Assembly (NCBI GenBank): GCA_015680685.1
Contig: MNCI01018216.1
Span: forward strand, 1-42,650
Source of the DNA: Gnetum montanum
Taxonomy: Eukaryota; Streptophyta; Gnetopsida; Gnetales; Gnetaceae
Direction: 5' to 3'
DNA: 42,650 bases
Shown: piece after piece, positions 12,473-21,427 of the stretch
How positions within the stretch are numbered: position 1 is the stretch's first letter
Layout of the letters: each line of letters starts with the position of its first letter
Position numbers and translations under genes: made by a program
The notes under the pieces: generated by a model
What the model saw: only the letters and a program-made list of their open reading frames with translations
Database searches by the model: none
What the model was told of the DNA's origin: nothing

Positions 12473-13855
12473 CTAGATGAAGTACCGCTTTAGATACACA
12501 TGATTCATAGGATTTGCTAACTCGCTGCCGTTGATGTCTGCCAATTTGAACGCTCCATTGCTGTATGCGTCGGTTACCAAGAAAGGGCCTTCCCAGTTCG
12601 CAGAGAACTTGCCTACTGGTTCACGCATAGCCTTGAGAACCAGGTCTCCTTTCTTGATCGGACGCTGCTGAAGGTTATGATGATGCTTTTGCCTTTGTCT
12701 ATCCTGATACTTCTCAATTGTCTCAAGAGCCTGTATTCGCTTCTCTTCCAATGACTCCAAGTCCATTATCCGAGCCTCGGTGTGTTGAGCCTCATTTATA
12801 ATGGTGGAGAGGACCATTCTCGGAGAAGGAATTTGCAACTCGAGAGGTAGCACCACCTCAGATCCGTAAACCAGGCTATAGGGCGTACTACCTGTAGCTA
12901 TTCTACACGTAGTACGATATGCCCATAGCACATAAAGGATCTATTCGTGCCACCGCCTTTTGTTGCCGTCGAGCATTTTATTGAGTAAATTGATGATGAT
13001 CTTGTTTGATGCTTCAGCTTGACCATTTGCCTGCGGGTAGTAAGGGGAGGAAAAGGACTGCCTGATGCCTAAGTTATCACAGAAGGATTTGGTATCCACG
13101 CTACTAAACTGTGGCCCATTGTCGGTCACAATAGTCATCGGGAGACCAAACCGAGTTACAATGTTGTCCAAGATAAAATGGAAAACCTATTGGGATGTAA
13201 TTTTCCACAGGGGGACAGCCTCTACCCACTTCGTGAAGTACTCGGTAGCGGTAATGATGAAGCTATGTCCTACGGAAGATTTTGGCGTGATGGGTCCTAT
13301 AATGTCGAGTCCCCATCATTGGAATGGCCATGTTATCTATGTCGTGTGCAACTCTGTTGATGACACGTGGATGAGATTTGCATGACGTTGACACGTGTCA
13401 CAGGTCTTAGCCTTTGTCAAACAATCTCTTTCCATGCGTGGCTAGTAGTACCCTAGGCGACGGATTTTTAGGGCCATAGCCTGTGGTGCTACGTGGCCAC
13501 CGCACAGTCCCTCGTGAACCTCGTTGACGATGTGGTGTGCTTGGTCTGAGTTAACGCAGGTGAGCAAGACTCCATCAAAGGAGCGTCTACAGAGAGTACT
13601 GTCTCCGATGATGACATAGTGCCTAGCGCGTTTACGGGTTGCGTCTTTTTGCATGCGCGTTAAAACAGCTGGTAACTCACCCTGTAAAAGATAAGATTTG
13701 ATGTGATCGTACCACTCAGGCGTGCTTTCCTCGGTAAGAGAGGAGATTTGCGTCGTCTGAATGATAGGATCTGTGCAGTCTGTAATCAATGCGGGGCAGG
13801 TGTTAAACAGCTGTGACGGTACGTGTAAATCCAGAGTGGCAAGTGCGTCGGCCAA
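12473..13855 (-). pseudogene. Integrase region (element B)
   Basis: After a linker (ADALATLDLHVPS) come a His/Cys zinc finger (HEGLCGGHV, then CDTCQRHAN) and the catalytic core with WGLDIIG and TDNGPQFSS (near 13120). The glutamate of the D,D35E triad follows in the NGQAEASNKI segment, and the C-terminal WEGPFLV motif is near 12580. Integrase inserts the DNA copy into the genome. Six premature stops affect it. The TGA at 13318-13316, just before WGLD, is also present in element A (32297-32299). Confidence 0.93.
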
Positions 13856-13900
13856 CGTGTTGTCAGCCCGTGGGACGTGCTGGGCGTCGAAGGTTATAAA

Positions 13901-14608
13901 TCACTTCAGAAGATCTTTAGCCTGATCACAGTAGGGCTGCAAGTGTACCGCCTTGCAGGCGTAGACTCCAGTGATTTGATTTATGACAAGCATCGAATCG
14001 CCCCTAACTGCCAGGTGTTGAACATCGAGTTCGCCTGCAGTTAGTAATCCCCTGAGGAGCCCCTCGTACTCTGCCACATTGTTTGTACATGGGAAGGTCA
14101 ATTGATAAGCGTGTAGATGCACATCCTCAGGCGAGAGCGTAAGAACAGTAGCCACACTACCGCCTCTGGCGGTTGAAGCTCCATCGAAATACAATGTTGC
14201 TTCGAGGCCTGCCGAAACAGGGCTTAAACTATGTACATGTTCATCAGGAAATTCCGGCTCTACAGTTGCGTGGTTGTCAATTGGTGAACTTGTTAACTGG
14301 TCGGCTATCGCTTGGCCCTTCGTAGATGACTGGCCAATGTAGTGGAGGTCGAACTCCACGGTGATAGCCTTCCAGCGAGCGATTTTGCTACTTTTGTGTA
14401 GACTATGCGTAATGGCCCTAAGGATGTTATTTTTACAAATGACGTTAACCTGACTGCGAAAAAGGTAATGCCTGCATTTCTTGAGCATAAAAACTAGTGC
14501 TAAGCAATTACGCTCAACGTCATTATATCTTGTCTTGTATGCGCATAGAGCGTGACTCAGATAGTAGATGGGCATTTCCAACCCATCCTCCCTTTTCTGA
14601 CAAAGCAA
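13901..14608 (-). pseudogene. Tandem RNase H domains, the second of archaeal type (element B)
   Basis: The first half carries the Ty3/gypsy RNase H pattern (IYYLSHALCAYKTRYNDVER, then FDLHYIGQSS). The second half is a separate RNase H fold with FDGAS, NNVAEYEGLLRG and VRGDSMLVINQ, the Asp-Glu-Asp arrangement of the archaeal-like RNase H acquired by plant Tat elements. Both would degrade the RNA strand of RNA-DNA hybrids during replication. The two domains together are a good clade marker. A TGA closes the block at 13903-13901. Confidence 0.9.
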
Positions 14609-14722
14609 CGCTGCTATTGCTACGTCCGAAGTGGGGAGGTAAATGAAGAAAGGTAGGTCCCTTTGTGGCGGAAAAACCGTTGGTAGATGTTGCAGTTCCT
14701 GTTTTAGACTGTCAAACGCATG

Positions 14723-15493
14723 CTAGCAATCGTCAGTCCATTCAAAATTAACCCCCTTTTTCAGCAAGTGTTGCATGGGATGTAATTTGTCGGTTAACCT
14801 TGAAATGAACCTACGTATGAACTGTAAGCGGCCCTGTAACCCGCATAGTTGCTTGAGGTCTGTGGGAGGCTTTAACGCGACAATGGCTTTGACCTTATCA
14901 GGGTCAACTCGTATGCCGGTTTCCGATACCACAAACCCCAGCATGCGTTCTGTTTTGACTCCGAATACGCACTTCTTTGGGTTAAGCCAGAGCTCGTGCA
15001 TGGAGCATATCTTAAGGACTAACTCCAGGTCCTCTGAATGATCTTCCGACTTCAAAGACTTCACAGCTATGTCGTCTACATAATCATTCAGCCTTCCTAG
15101 GAGGTAATCGCTAAAGATGTATGTCATGGCTCGTTGATACGTCGCTCCTGCGTTCTTCAGACCGAAAGGCATCATGGTATAGCAAAATGTTCCCCAAGGT
15201 GTCATGAATGTGGTCGTCAACTGGTGTTCTGGGTTAATGCGAATCTGATTATAGCCTGAAAAGCCATCCATGAAGGACAGAAGTGCATGCCCAGCTGTCA
15301 TATCCACTAGCTGGTCAATACTCGGCAGTGGGAAATTATCCTTGATTGTGGCCTTGTTCAAATCCCAGAAGTCTATGCATATGCGTATACCCCCGGTCTT
15401 CTTCGACACGACCACAATGTTAGATACCCAGTCCGAATAATCGACCGCGCGGATGAAACCAGCCCGATATAGTTTGGTGATTTCATCACACAC
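14723..15493 (-). pseudogene. Reverse transcriptase domain (element B)
   Basis: The domain shows the core RT motifs: RICIDFWDLNKAT, LPSIDQLVD, FMDGFSGYNQI, MPFGLKNAGATYQR and the catalytic YVDD box (near 15075, within LNDYVDDIAV). RT would copy the element's RNA into DNA in the virus-like particle. The block ends at a TAG, where the A copy has CAG. The three active-site aspartates are present, so the damage is confined to flanking stops. Confidence 0.96.
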
Positions 15494-15967
15494 TGCTAGT
15501 GCGATCTCTGGTTTGATCTTGCGTGCCTTTTGCCTAACTGGTTTGATCTGTGGGTCAAGGATAATGTTATGCTAGATTAGTCTAGGATCTAACCCAGGCA
15601 TATCCTCATATGACCATGCAAAGACAATGATATTGTCTTGCAGGACCTGTTTTATTGCGTTGTGCGTCTTCTCGTCTAGCAAAGAACTGACCTTAAGTGT
15701 TTTGGTCTCACCCCTATGCGTAACGATAGGGACCTCACTAAGGGGATCCTCAGTTATGTCTCCAGCCTCCAGGTCTAGCGTGTGCGTCGACTGTTCTGGC
15801 CATTCTGGGGACGTCTCTGATGTAGCTATAGTTACGCCTGCTAAAGGAGGGCTAACGTCTACTAACGTGGAGTCAAATTTCCTAACTAAGTGCCCATATG
15901 GGCCTGTCAAAATTAGAGGTGTCGAAACCGTGGCGTCCATCCTCCGTCTGTCCTGCAAAACCAGCAA

Positions 15968-16210
15968 GTGCGTAAATGGTTAGGAGACAAGTGACGGGAT
16001 GTCGCCAGATGTGGCATGCTAACTGAAATTTTGAATATTGTGGATAGCGCTTGTAATCAATGTAACCCGATTACGAGGTGATAAGATGTGGTAGTTTAAC
16101 GTCATTTCGGACAATGGAGCGTGCGATATCGACCGAATTAATGCCGGATTTTTGGATTCCGTTTCAGGAAAGTTCCGCTTAAATCTGGGATCAAGTCGGC
16201 GATCCGCGTG
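15968..16210. promoter_or_regulatory. Divergent intergenic region between pol and the antisense gene (element B)
   Basis: Pol runs leftward from about 15967 and the antisense gene runs rightward from about 16398, so this segment separates two diverging units. It contains one isolated copy of the recurrent 20-nt motif (GTTTAACGTCATTTCGGAC, about 16094-16112), also found in element A near 29521-29543. It is followed by a TATA box for the antisense gene. Confidence 0.55.
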
Positions 16211-16218
16211 TATAAATA
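16211..16218 (+). promoter_or_regulatory. TATA box of the antisense gene (element B)
   Basis: TATAAATA lies about 180 nt upstream of the conserved start codon at 16398 and points away from pol. An upstream ATG at 16238 opens a short frame that is out of phase with the gene, and element A lacks that ATG, so I treat it as a possible upstream ORF and not the start. The corresponding spot in A is degenerate. Confidence 0.6.
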
Positions 16219-16780
16219 GGTGGTTTTTCTGACGAAAATGGTTGTTGGCTATCTGGATTTGAATTTACAAGGAAGAGCAGAGAAAGAAGCAAAGCAGAGA
16301 GAAGAAAGAGCGAAGAGACGGAAGAGCGGAGAACTAGGGTGTGTAAGTCTCGCTAGTATCTGTAAGCAAGCTGTAAAGAAACCCTGCAACTATCGTGATG
16401 GCTCCGAAGGCAAAGAAACAGAATGCGAAATTGGCGAAAATCGACGAAGTGCAGGCAAGCCTGAACCGTGTTTCGCAGGCGTTGATCGATGTCTGCGACC
16501 CAACGCCTCTCAACCGGTAGGCCATTCTTTACGCTCGGTTTATATGTCTTTTGTTTCGTTTGTTTTAAGTGTCTATAGCGTGAATGCGTATGTCAAATTA
16601 TGGACCTCGGCTTAGTACGAGGGTTTTGGTGAGGTTGCTTTCATTGCCGTTGTCAGGGACAAACCTTGCGTTGTTGCAAGGGTTTGGGCAATTTCGGCCT
16701 GGTTGCGTTTTACGATTTTCTCTGTTTAAATGTAGATGTGTAGATGTAGGTGTTTTAACGAGTCTCGGTGTTTTCTACAG

Positions 16781-17629
16781 CATCGCGCTGAAGCCCATCC
16801 TGCTTGTGCTGGATGTTATTGGGGTTTTATGCTGGTTAAACCTCATCGTCCCAAATGTCCCTCCTCCGCACACAAGAGTGTAGGGGAAGGCCATCTGGTA
16901 CCGAAAGGGGGCGTTGGAATTCTTGCAGTTTTTACTGCGTAGGTTCAGCATCATCATTTGGTCCCATGTGACCGGAGATGTTGCCGGTGCCGTTCTGGAG
17001 CACCTGTTGCCAGGGTCTTTGCAGGGGATTCTGGCCTATCTGACAGACGGGGCGATTGAAACGGGCAATCCCGAGGACCGAGCACTCAGCTCTCGAGGTC
17101 TGAGGAACTTGCATTGGATCTGGGATATGACCCGCTTCAACTACTACCATGCATACAATACGTTGTTCGTGGCCCGCCATGTGTCAACGTATTTCCAGAA
17201 CCCTCAAGGCACGGTATACTATGCAGGCGGGTAAGCAGATCTGGATGGCTGTGTTTATTTTTATATGTTACAATGTCTGTTTTCAATGTGAAAAGGATGT
17301 AAAAAGAAAAGTTTAGTTGTAGAGTGTGAATTGAACTTATGCTGTATTGTACAGGTTTTTTATCCGCGACAACAAACTAATTGACGACGGCGATATGCTA
17401 CCCTGTGCCGAAACGGCGATAACGCTGTTTACCGCGACGAATAACATTCGTGCCGGCCTTATAGGGCAAATCGGCCACGAGATGTGTGAGTACCACTCAC
17501 GCTACATGGAGGCCTTCCAGAAGTGCAAAGACCTTGGGTGGCTACACGAGGATTGGATGCTGGATCCGCCCCTCAGTGTCGAGGACGTGGAGATAGAACT
17601 CCCGCAATTCCCGTTGTCGTTTGGCCCCG
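16781..17629 (+). pseudogene. HAD/NIF (FCP1-like) phosphatase-related domain in exons 2-3 of the antisense gene
   Basis: The segment reads in the order typical of plant NLI-interacting-factor-like HAD proteins. First comes a hydrophobic strand ending in Asp (ILLVLDVIGVL, residues 46-56), then VPPPH and a basic KGALEFLQFLL helix, and then a strand ending W-S (FSIIIWSHV, residues 95-103). A TGNPEDRALSSRGLRNLHWIW stretch stands where those proteins have a similar TG...LE...K.L..LW segment, and YNTLFVARHV stands where they have NTLLVDDSP. The motif I second Asp and the motif IV Asp pair appear lost, so phosphatase activity is doubtful. The match is by eye from family knowledge. In B a TAG (16881-16883) interrupts it; A has a sense codon there. 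Confidence 0.55.
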
Positions 17630-17736
17630 GTAAGGTTGTTGCATGTTTAGTGCTATTTGCGTAATTACGAGTTATGACTATTGCAATAATATTTGTGTGA
17701 TGTCTTGCGTTTTTTGCTTGCATCTTTGACTTACAG

Positions 17737-18777
17737 TCAGGGAATCCCGGGAGATTACCCTTACAATTTCCGGCCGCGAGGCGAGAGATGTCCTCTTTCG
17801 TTATGGGGACATCAAAGAGGCACAACGTTGGCTTGGCCACTCAGCGGCCCCAGCTGTGGTGGTCACCAACCTCCAGACTGTAGGGCTGCTGCACCTATTC
17901 TTGGCCACCACCCTTGATGTCCCCGCCAGCGAGATGATCGGCCTGGTGGACTGCTTTAATGCGAAGGCCGACCGTTTCAGCACGCGCGTGCACAACGTGC
18001 GTGTGAACTTTGACATTAACGCACAGGTCTTCTCAGACCTGTTTGGTGTTCCCTCCAACAGCCTTCCCATAAATGTGAAGGCCCAGAGGGACGTCAAAGT
18101 GGAGGCGCTTCTTCAGGAGTGGGCTAGAATCCCTAAGGATATCAAAGGATTCCCCTGTGAGCAGTTCGAGCTGCCGACTGCCAAAACGCTGTATCCCCTT
18201 TTTCGGGCCCGTACCTTCCCCAAAACCCTCTCGCAAGCGCGGTTCTTTTTAGTGGAACAGACGCGTATTATGCGAGAGGTGCTGGAGGAGGGAGCCCGAT
18301 TTGACTGGGGGAGTCATCTCGCCAAGGGCTTGCGGAGCGAGATGGTCAAGCTTCGCGAGAAGCTTGAGTCTCGCTTCAACGTGCACCATGCCTTTTTCAT
18401 TGCTGCCCTCTGATGGTTTGCTAAGTATCTGGTCGTCCAAAAGAATGGGATCTGGGTACAGCAGGACCAAGACCAACTATACAAACCCTGGATCGCCCAC
18501 ATCCTCAACACTACCCGTGGGCAGGATCCGCCGGAAGGGATCGAAGAGTCAATGTCCGTGACTACCAAAGGCATGACGGCACCCCGAGTGCGAGGCCTTG
18601 ACAGTGTAGGCGGGATAATTCCTACCTACACTGACGATGCCTCGCGAGGGAAACGCCTGGCAGAGGAAATCGTGGAGCCTGCAGCTCGGCGGAAGAGGCT
18701 CCGTCTGGCTGAGGCTCCTGAAGGTGAGGCTGGCCACACTGTATGGCTTACGGTGTAGCAGACTAAGCCTCCGCCTG
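17737..18777 (+). pseudogene. Exon 4 of the antisense gene, possible plant transposon-protein-like domain
   Basis: The largest exon encodes about 347 residues. A segment VRVNFDINAQVFSDLFGVP, followed by conserved LYPLFRARTFPKTLSQARFF and a helix-rich stretch, resembles the accessory 'putative plant transposon protein' domains found in antisense or extra ORFs of plant Ty3/gypsy elements. That similarity is weak and is not a firm assignment. A basic RRKRLRL near 18687 could be a nuclear localisation signal. Stops at 18411-18413 and 18756-18758 interrupt it. The same exon in element A (27950-27237 plus 9405-9096) is where element B landed. Confidence 0.5.
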
Positions 18778-19429
18778 GTAAGTGTAAAGCCTGTATACGC
18801 AATAGTTAACTTTGACTAGTGGAATTGTGTTCTAATGCATAAGGATTAAACAGCAAAAAAGATAAGTCGACTGATCCCTGAGACAGGGGCGATGGTGTTA
18901 AAACGTGGAGAGGGGGCCTCGATTTTGGAAGCAGAGGCCCCAGCTGCTAGCACGTGTCGTGCGCAGCCTTTAGCGCGTGGGGCGGCCCCAGCTACTGGTG
19001 GGAGCCGTGTACAGACTGGGGAGGAGGCCCCTGCTACTGGAGCGAGAGATGCACAGACCCCAGTGCGTGAAACGGCAAGCAGTAGGGAGAATGTTGATGA
19101 CGTTGCCACTATCACCGGCAGAGGTAATGAGCGTATGTTTCTTTTTCGCGGGTTTTGCAAGTGTCTGTAAACGGGTAATATCTGACCAAGTTATGTTATA
19201 GGGGAAGGAGATGCCTCGACGTCGGCTGCTGCCAACGAAGCGTGGAGGGACCTCCCCGACAAGTTTTCCTTCATGGAAGGCGTAATTAACGACATGATCG
19301 AGTGTCTCGAACGCTCTGACCCTGGTACTGGTAAGTTAATACAAGCAACTGCGTACCATTTTGCTAATAGCAACTGCGTACTGTTTTGCTGATAACATGT
19401 CATCTGTCTTGATGCTTGTTTTCTGTCAG

Positions 19430-20247
19430 GAGCTCACCTCCGATGGGACCCCGCGGAGCCCATTAATCTGGACACAGCAGAGCCTCCATCTGATGGGGCG
19501 GTCGTGCCACGCAGCATTTATGAAGAAATGCGTAAATGTGCGTTACACTCGACACGCTCCGTGTAGAAAAGCAGAAATATCAACGAAGCCCTATGGAAAA
19601 AACTGCAGTGGTCAGAACAGAGGATTGAGTCCTTGACTAAGGAAGCCGAGGACCTGAGGGCGCGTTACGAGTTCCTACAGGCTCGAGTGACAGGAGACGA
19701 AGACTGGTGTACTGCTATGATTGATCACTCCCGTTATTGGACAGCAATCAAGAATAGCGTACAGACCAGCCGAGCGTTGGTAGAGCAAAGGATGCAAATA
19801 GAGCTCCTTGCTCAAAAGAGCCGACATTGGAGGGACTACTGCGCGGGTGTACAGGAGTGGGGGTAAAAGGAGAAGGACCACAAGCACATGTATAAAAGGG
19901 AGAGCACCACCTATAGAAAAGGCTACCGTGATACCGCTATTAAAGCGCGGTCCCTGGAGGTCTTTGTGGACACCATCGGAGCGTCCGAGGCCTTCAAGAA
20001 GTTTGAAGAACAGGTGACCGTCACTGCATCTCCCGAGAGAGCGATGGTCTTTCCTGGGAATCAAGCTTCGATCCCTACCTTCTACCCAGATCCTCCCGCT
20101 TGGAGTAGCGTGGAGAAAGGTAAGGTAAAAGCAGGGATGGCCTTGGGCGAGGATGAGTGGCAAGACCTAACAGAGGAGGAAATCATGAAGCGTTTGTGGG
20201 CCGGCCTAGATAAGCTTCCCTTTGCTGCTGAAGCTGGGTCATCTTGA
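19430..20247 (+). pseudogene. Exon 7 of the antisense gene, coiled-coil region
   Basis: The exon is 818 nt in both B and A. After a Pro/Asp-rich start it has long charged helices (for example RIESLTKEAEDLRARYEFLQ) typical of a coiled coil, and ends with a conserved LPFAAEAG segment. Stops are TAG at 19564 (Trp codon in A), TAA at 19864 and TGA at 20245, where A has CGA. The stop at 19864 is shared with A as TAG at the same codon. Confidence 0.6.
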
Positions 20248-20575
20248 GTAAGTTTACGCATGGCTTAACCAGTGCGTTCCCCAACATAATGTTGCCTTAG
20301 TGCTAATGTTTACGCTATTTGTGGGTCAGGTACCAGAAGGTGGAGAACGTACGCCCGCTGAGGGGCTAGAGGAGGAAACTATGGAGGCAGAGGTGGAACA
20401 CGACGATGAAGAGCGTCTTCTGGTGGAGCCAGCATTAGAAGGAGAGTCTCATGAAGAGACAATCTTTCCAGGAGGGATACTTCCCAGAAACGAGGGCCCA
20501 CTGGAGGACGAACTTTTGGGGTTGGATTTAGAGTTAAAGGACACGGCTGACAATGGCAGTATGGGTCATGCGTGA

Positions 20576-20675
20576 TTTTGCTTTCTGGCATCATGTCACA
20601 ATGATTTGAAGGACAAATAGCTTATAGATTTTGATGGACTACTTATCATATTTTCTTTGTTATTTTTTTGCCTTA
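20576..20675. other. 3' untranslated segment of the antisense gene
   Basis: This AT-rich stretch after the stop codon leads into the motif array. A poly(A) site could lie here, but I see no decisive signal. Confidence 0.35.
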
Positions 20676-21050
20676 GTTTAAGGCCGTTGCGGGCCGAAAG
20701 CGTGAATAGCTTATGAATCCATGCGTAAATTGCAAAGTAGCTACTAGTTTAAAGCCGTGGCGGGCCAATGCGTAACCGTGTACACAATGTAATCGTGCGT
20801 AAATGCCAAAAATAGAGGTGAGTGGAAACTACTATTTTAAGGTCGTTGCGGGCCGATGCGTAAATTGAAAAACTAGTTTAAGGCCGTTGCGGGCCGCCTA
20901 CTAGTTTAAGGCCGTTGCGGGCCAATGCGTAAATTGTAAACTGAAGAACTAGTTTAAGGCCGTTGCGGGCCAACTACTAGTTTAAGGCCATTACGGGCCA
21001 ATGTGTAAATGCCGGTAGCAAACTAGTTTAAGGCCGTTGCGGGCCAATGC
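20676..21050 (+). repeat. Eight-copy motif array after protease (element B)
   Basis: Eight copies of a core near AGTTTAAGGCCGTTGCGGGC occur at irregular spacing, several followed by CAATGCGTAAA. They lie between the convergent 3' ends of gag-pro (- strand) and the antisense gene (+ strand). Element A has eight copies at the matching place (6845-7225). Confidence 0.85.
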
Positions 21051-21114
21051 GTAAACACGTAAAAAAAACGTAACTCTGGACGTTGTGTAAAGTAATAAAG
21101 ACATATAGTTAACA

Positions 21115-21420
21115 TGCGTAAAAGGCGAAGGCAAAAGGCGAAGCGTAAAAGGCAAAAGGCAAAAGGCAAAGCGTAAAAGGAAAAAGGCAAAAGGCGAAGC
21201 GTAAAAGGCAAAAGGAAAAAGGCGAAGCGTAAAAGGAAAAAGGCAAAAGGCGAAGCGTAAAAGGGAAAAAGCAAAGGCGAAGCGTAAAAGCTCACAGACA
21301 TAAAGCACACAGACATAAGGAAACTATTGACTGACAGATACGCTAACTTACCACCAGCACGCAACTATTGACTGACAGATACGCTAACTATTGACTGACA
21401 TAAAGCATGCACGCTGGAGA
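21115..21420 (+). repeat. Purine-rich GCGTAAAAGGCAAAAGG repeats and a short ACTATTGACTGACA repeat
   Basis: About 21115-21292 consists of variants of AAGGCAAAAGGCGAAGCGTA in tandem, giving low-complexity frames on the other strand (hydrophobic LLPF-type translations) that are not genes. After it, from about 21310 to 21420, CTATTGACTGACA recurs three times. Element A does not show this block, so it is a local expansion in B. Confidence 0.8.
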
Positions 21421-21427
21421 GCTTCGT

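Larger units (their letters stand above)
12473..15967 (-). pseudogene. pol: Element B pol polyprotein: RT, RNase H, archaeal-type RNase H, integrase
   Basis: One reading frame of 1165 codons runs the whole length with no frameshift. Reading from 15967 downward there is a linker, reverse transcriptase (about 15493-14723), the Ty3/gypsy RNase H, a second archaeal-type RNase H (both within 14608-13901), then the integrase zinc finger, catalytic core and C-terminal GPY/F-like end. Eight premature stops are visible: TAG at 15574, 14725, 13444, 13339, 13189 and 12943, and TGA at 13903 and 13318 (5' base on the - strand). The frame does not join gag-pro. Just above it, at 15953, TTTTGCAG reads as a splice acceptor that is conserved in element A. 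I infer that pol is made from a spliced sense RNA, as reported for Ogre elements. Confidence 0.94.
16398..20575 (+). pseudogene. Antisense eight-exon accessory gene (about 1115 aa), between protease and RT of element B
   Basis: Exons deduced from GT-AG junctions, frame continuity and comparison with element A are 16398-16516, 16781-17230, 17355-17629, 17737-18777, 18854-19123, 19202-19330, 19430-20247 and 20330-20575. Together they are 3348 nt and stay in frame through all seven introns. The protein begins MAPKAKKQNAKLAK (basic). Exons 2-3 resemble HAD/NIF phosphatases, and exon 4 holds an alpha-rich domain followed by a basic RRKRLRL stretch. Exon 5 is rich in Ala, Gly and Pro, exon 7 is coiled-coil-like, and exon 8 is acidic. 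Six premature stops are present (16881, 18411, 18756, 19564, 19864, 20245). Introns can persist because the gene is antisense to the element's genomic RNA. The function is unknown. Splicing is predicted, not observed. Confidence 0.8.

Noticed and set aside
16238-16615. Open frame starting MVVGYLDL upstream of the antisense gene
   Set aside because: It is out of frame with the conserved start at 16398, element A lacks its ATG, and it runs into the predicted first intron.
20991-21364. Hydrophobic frames on the - strand (FAFCLLPF-type repeats)
   Set aside because: They are translations of the purine-rich GCGTAAAAGG low-complexity repeat, not membrane proteins.
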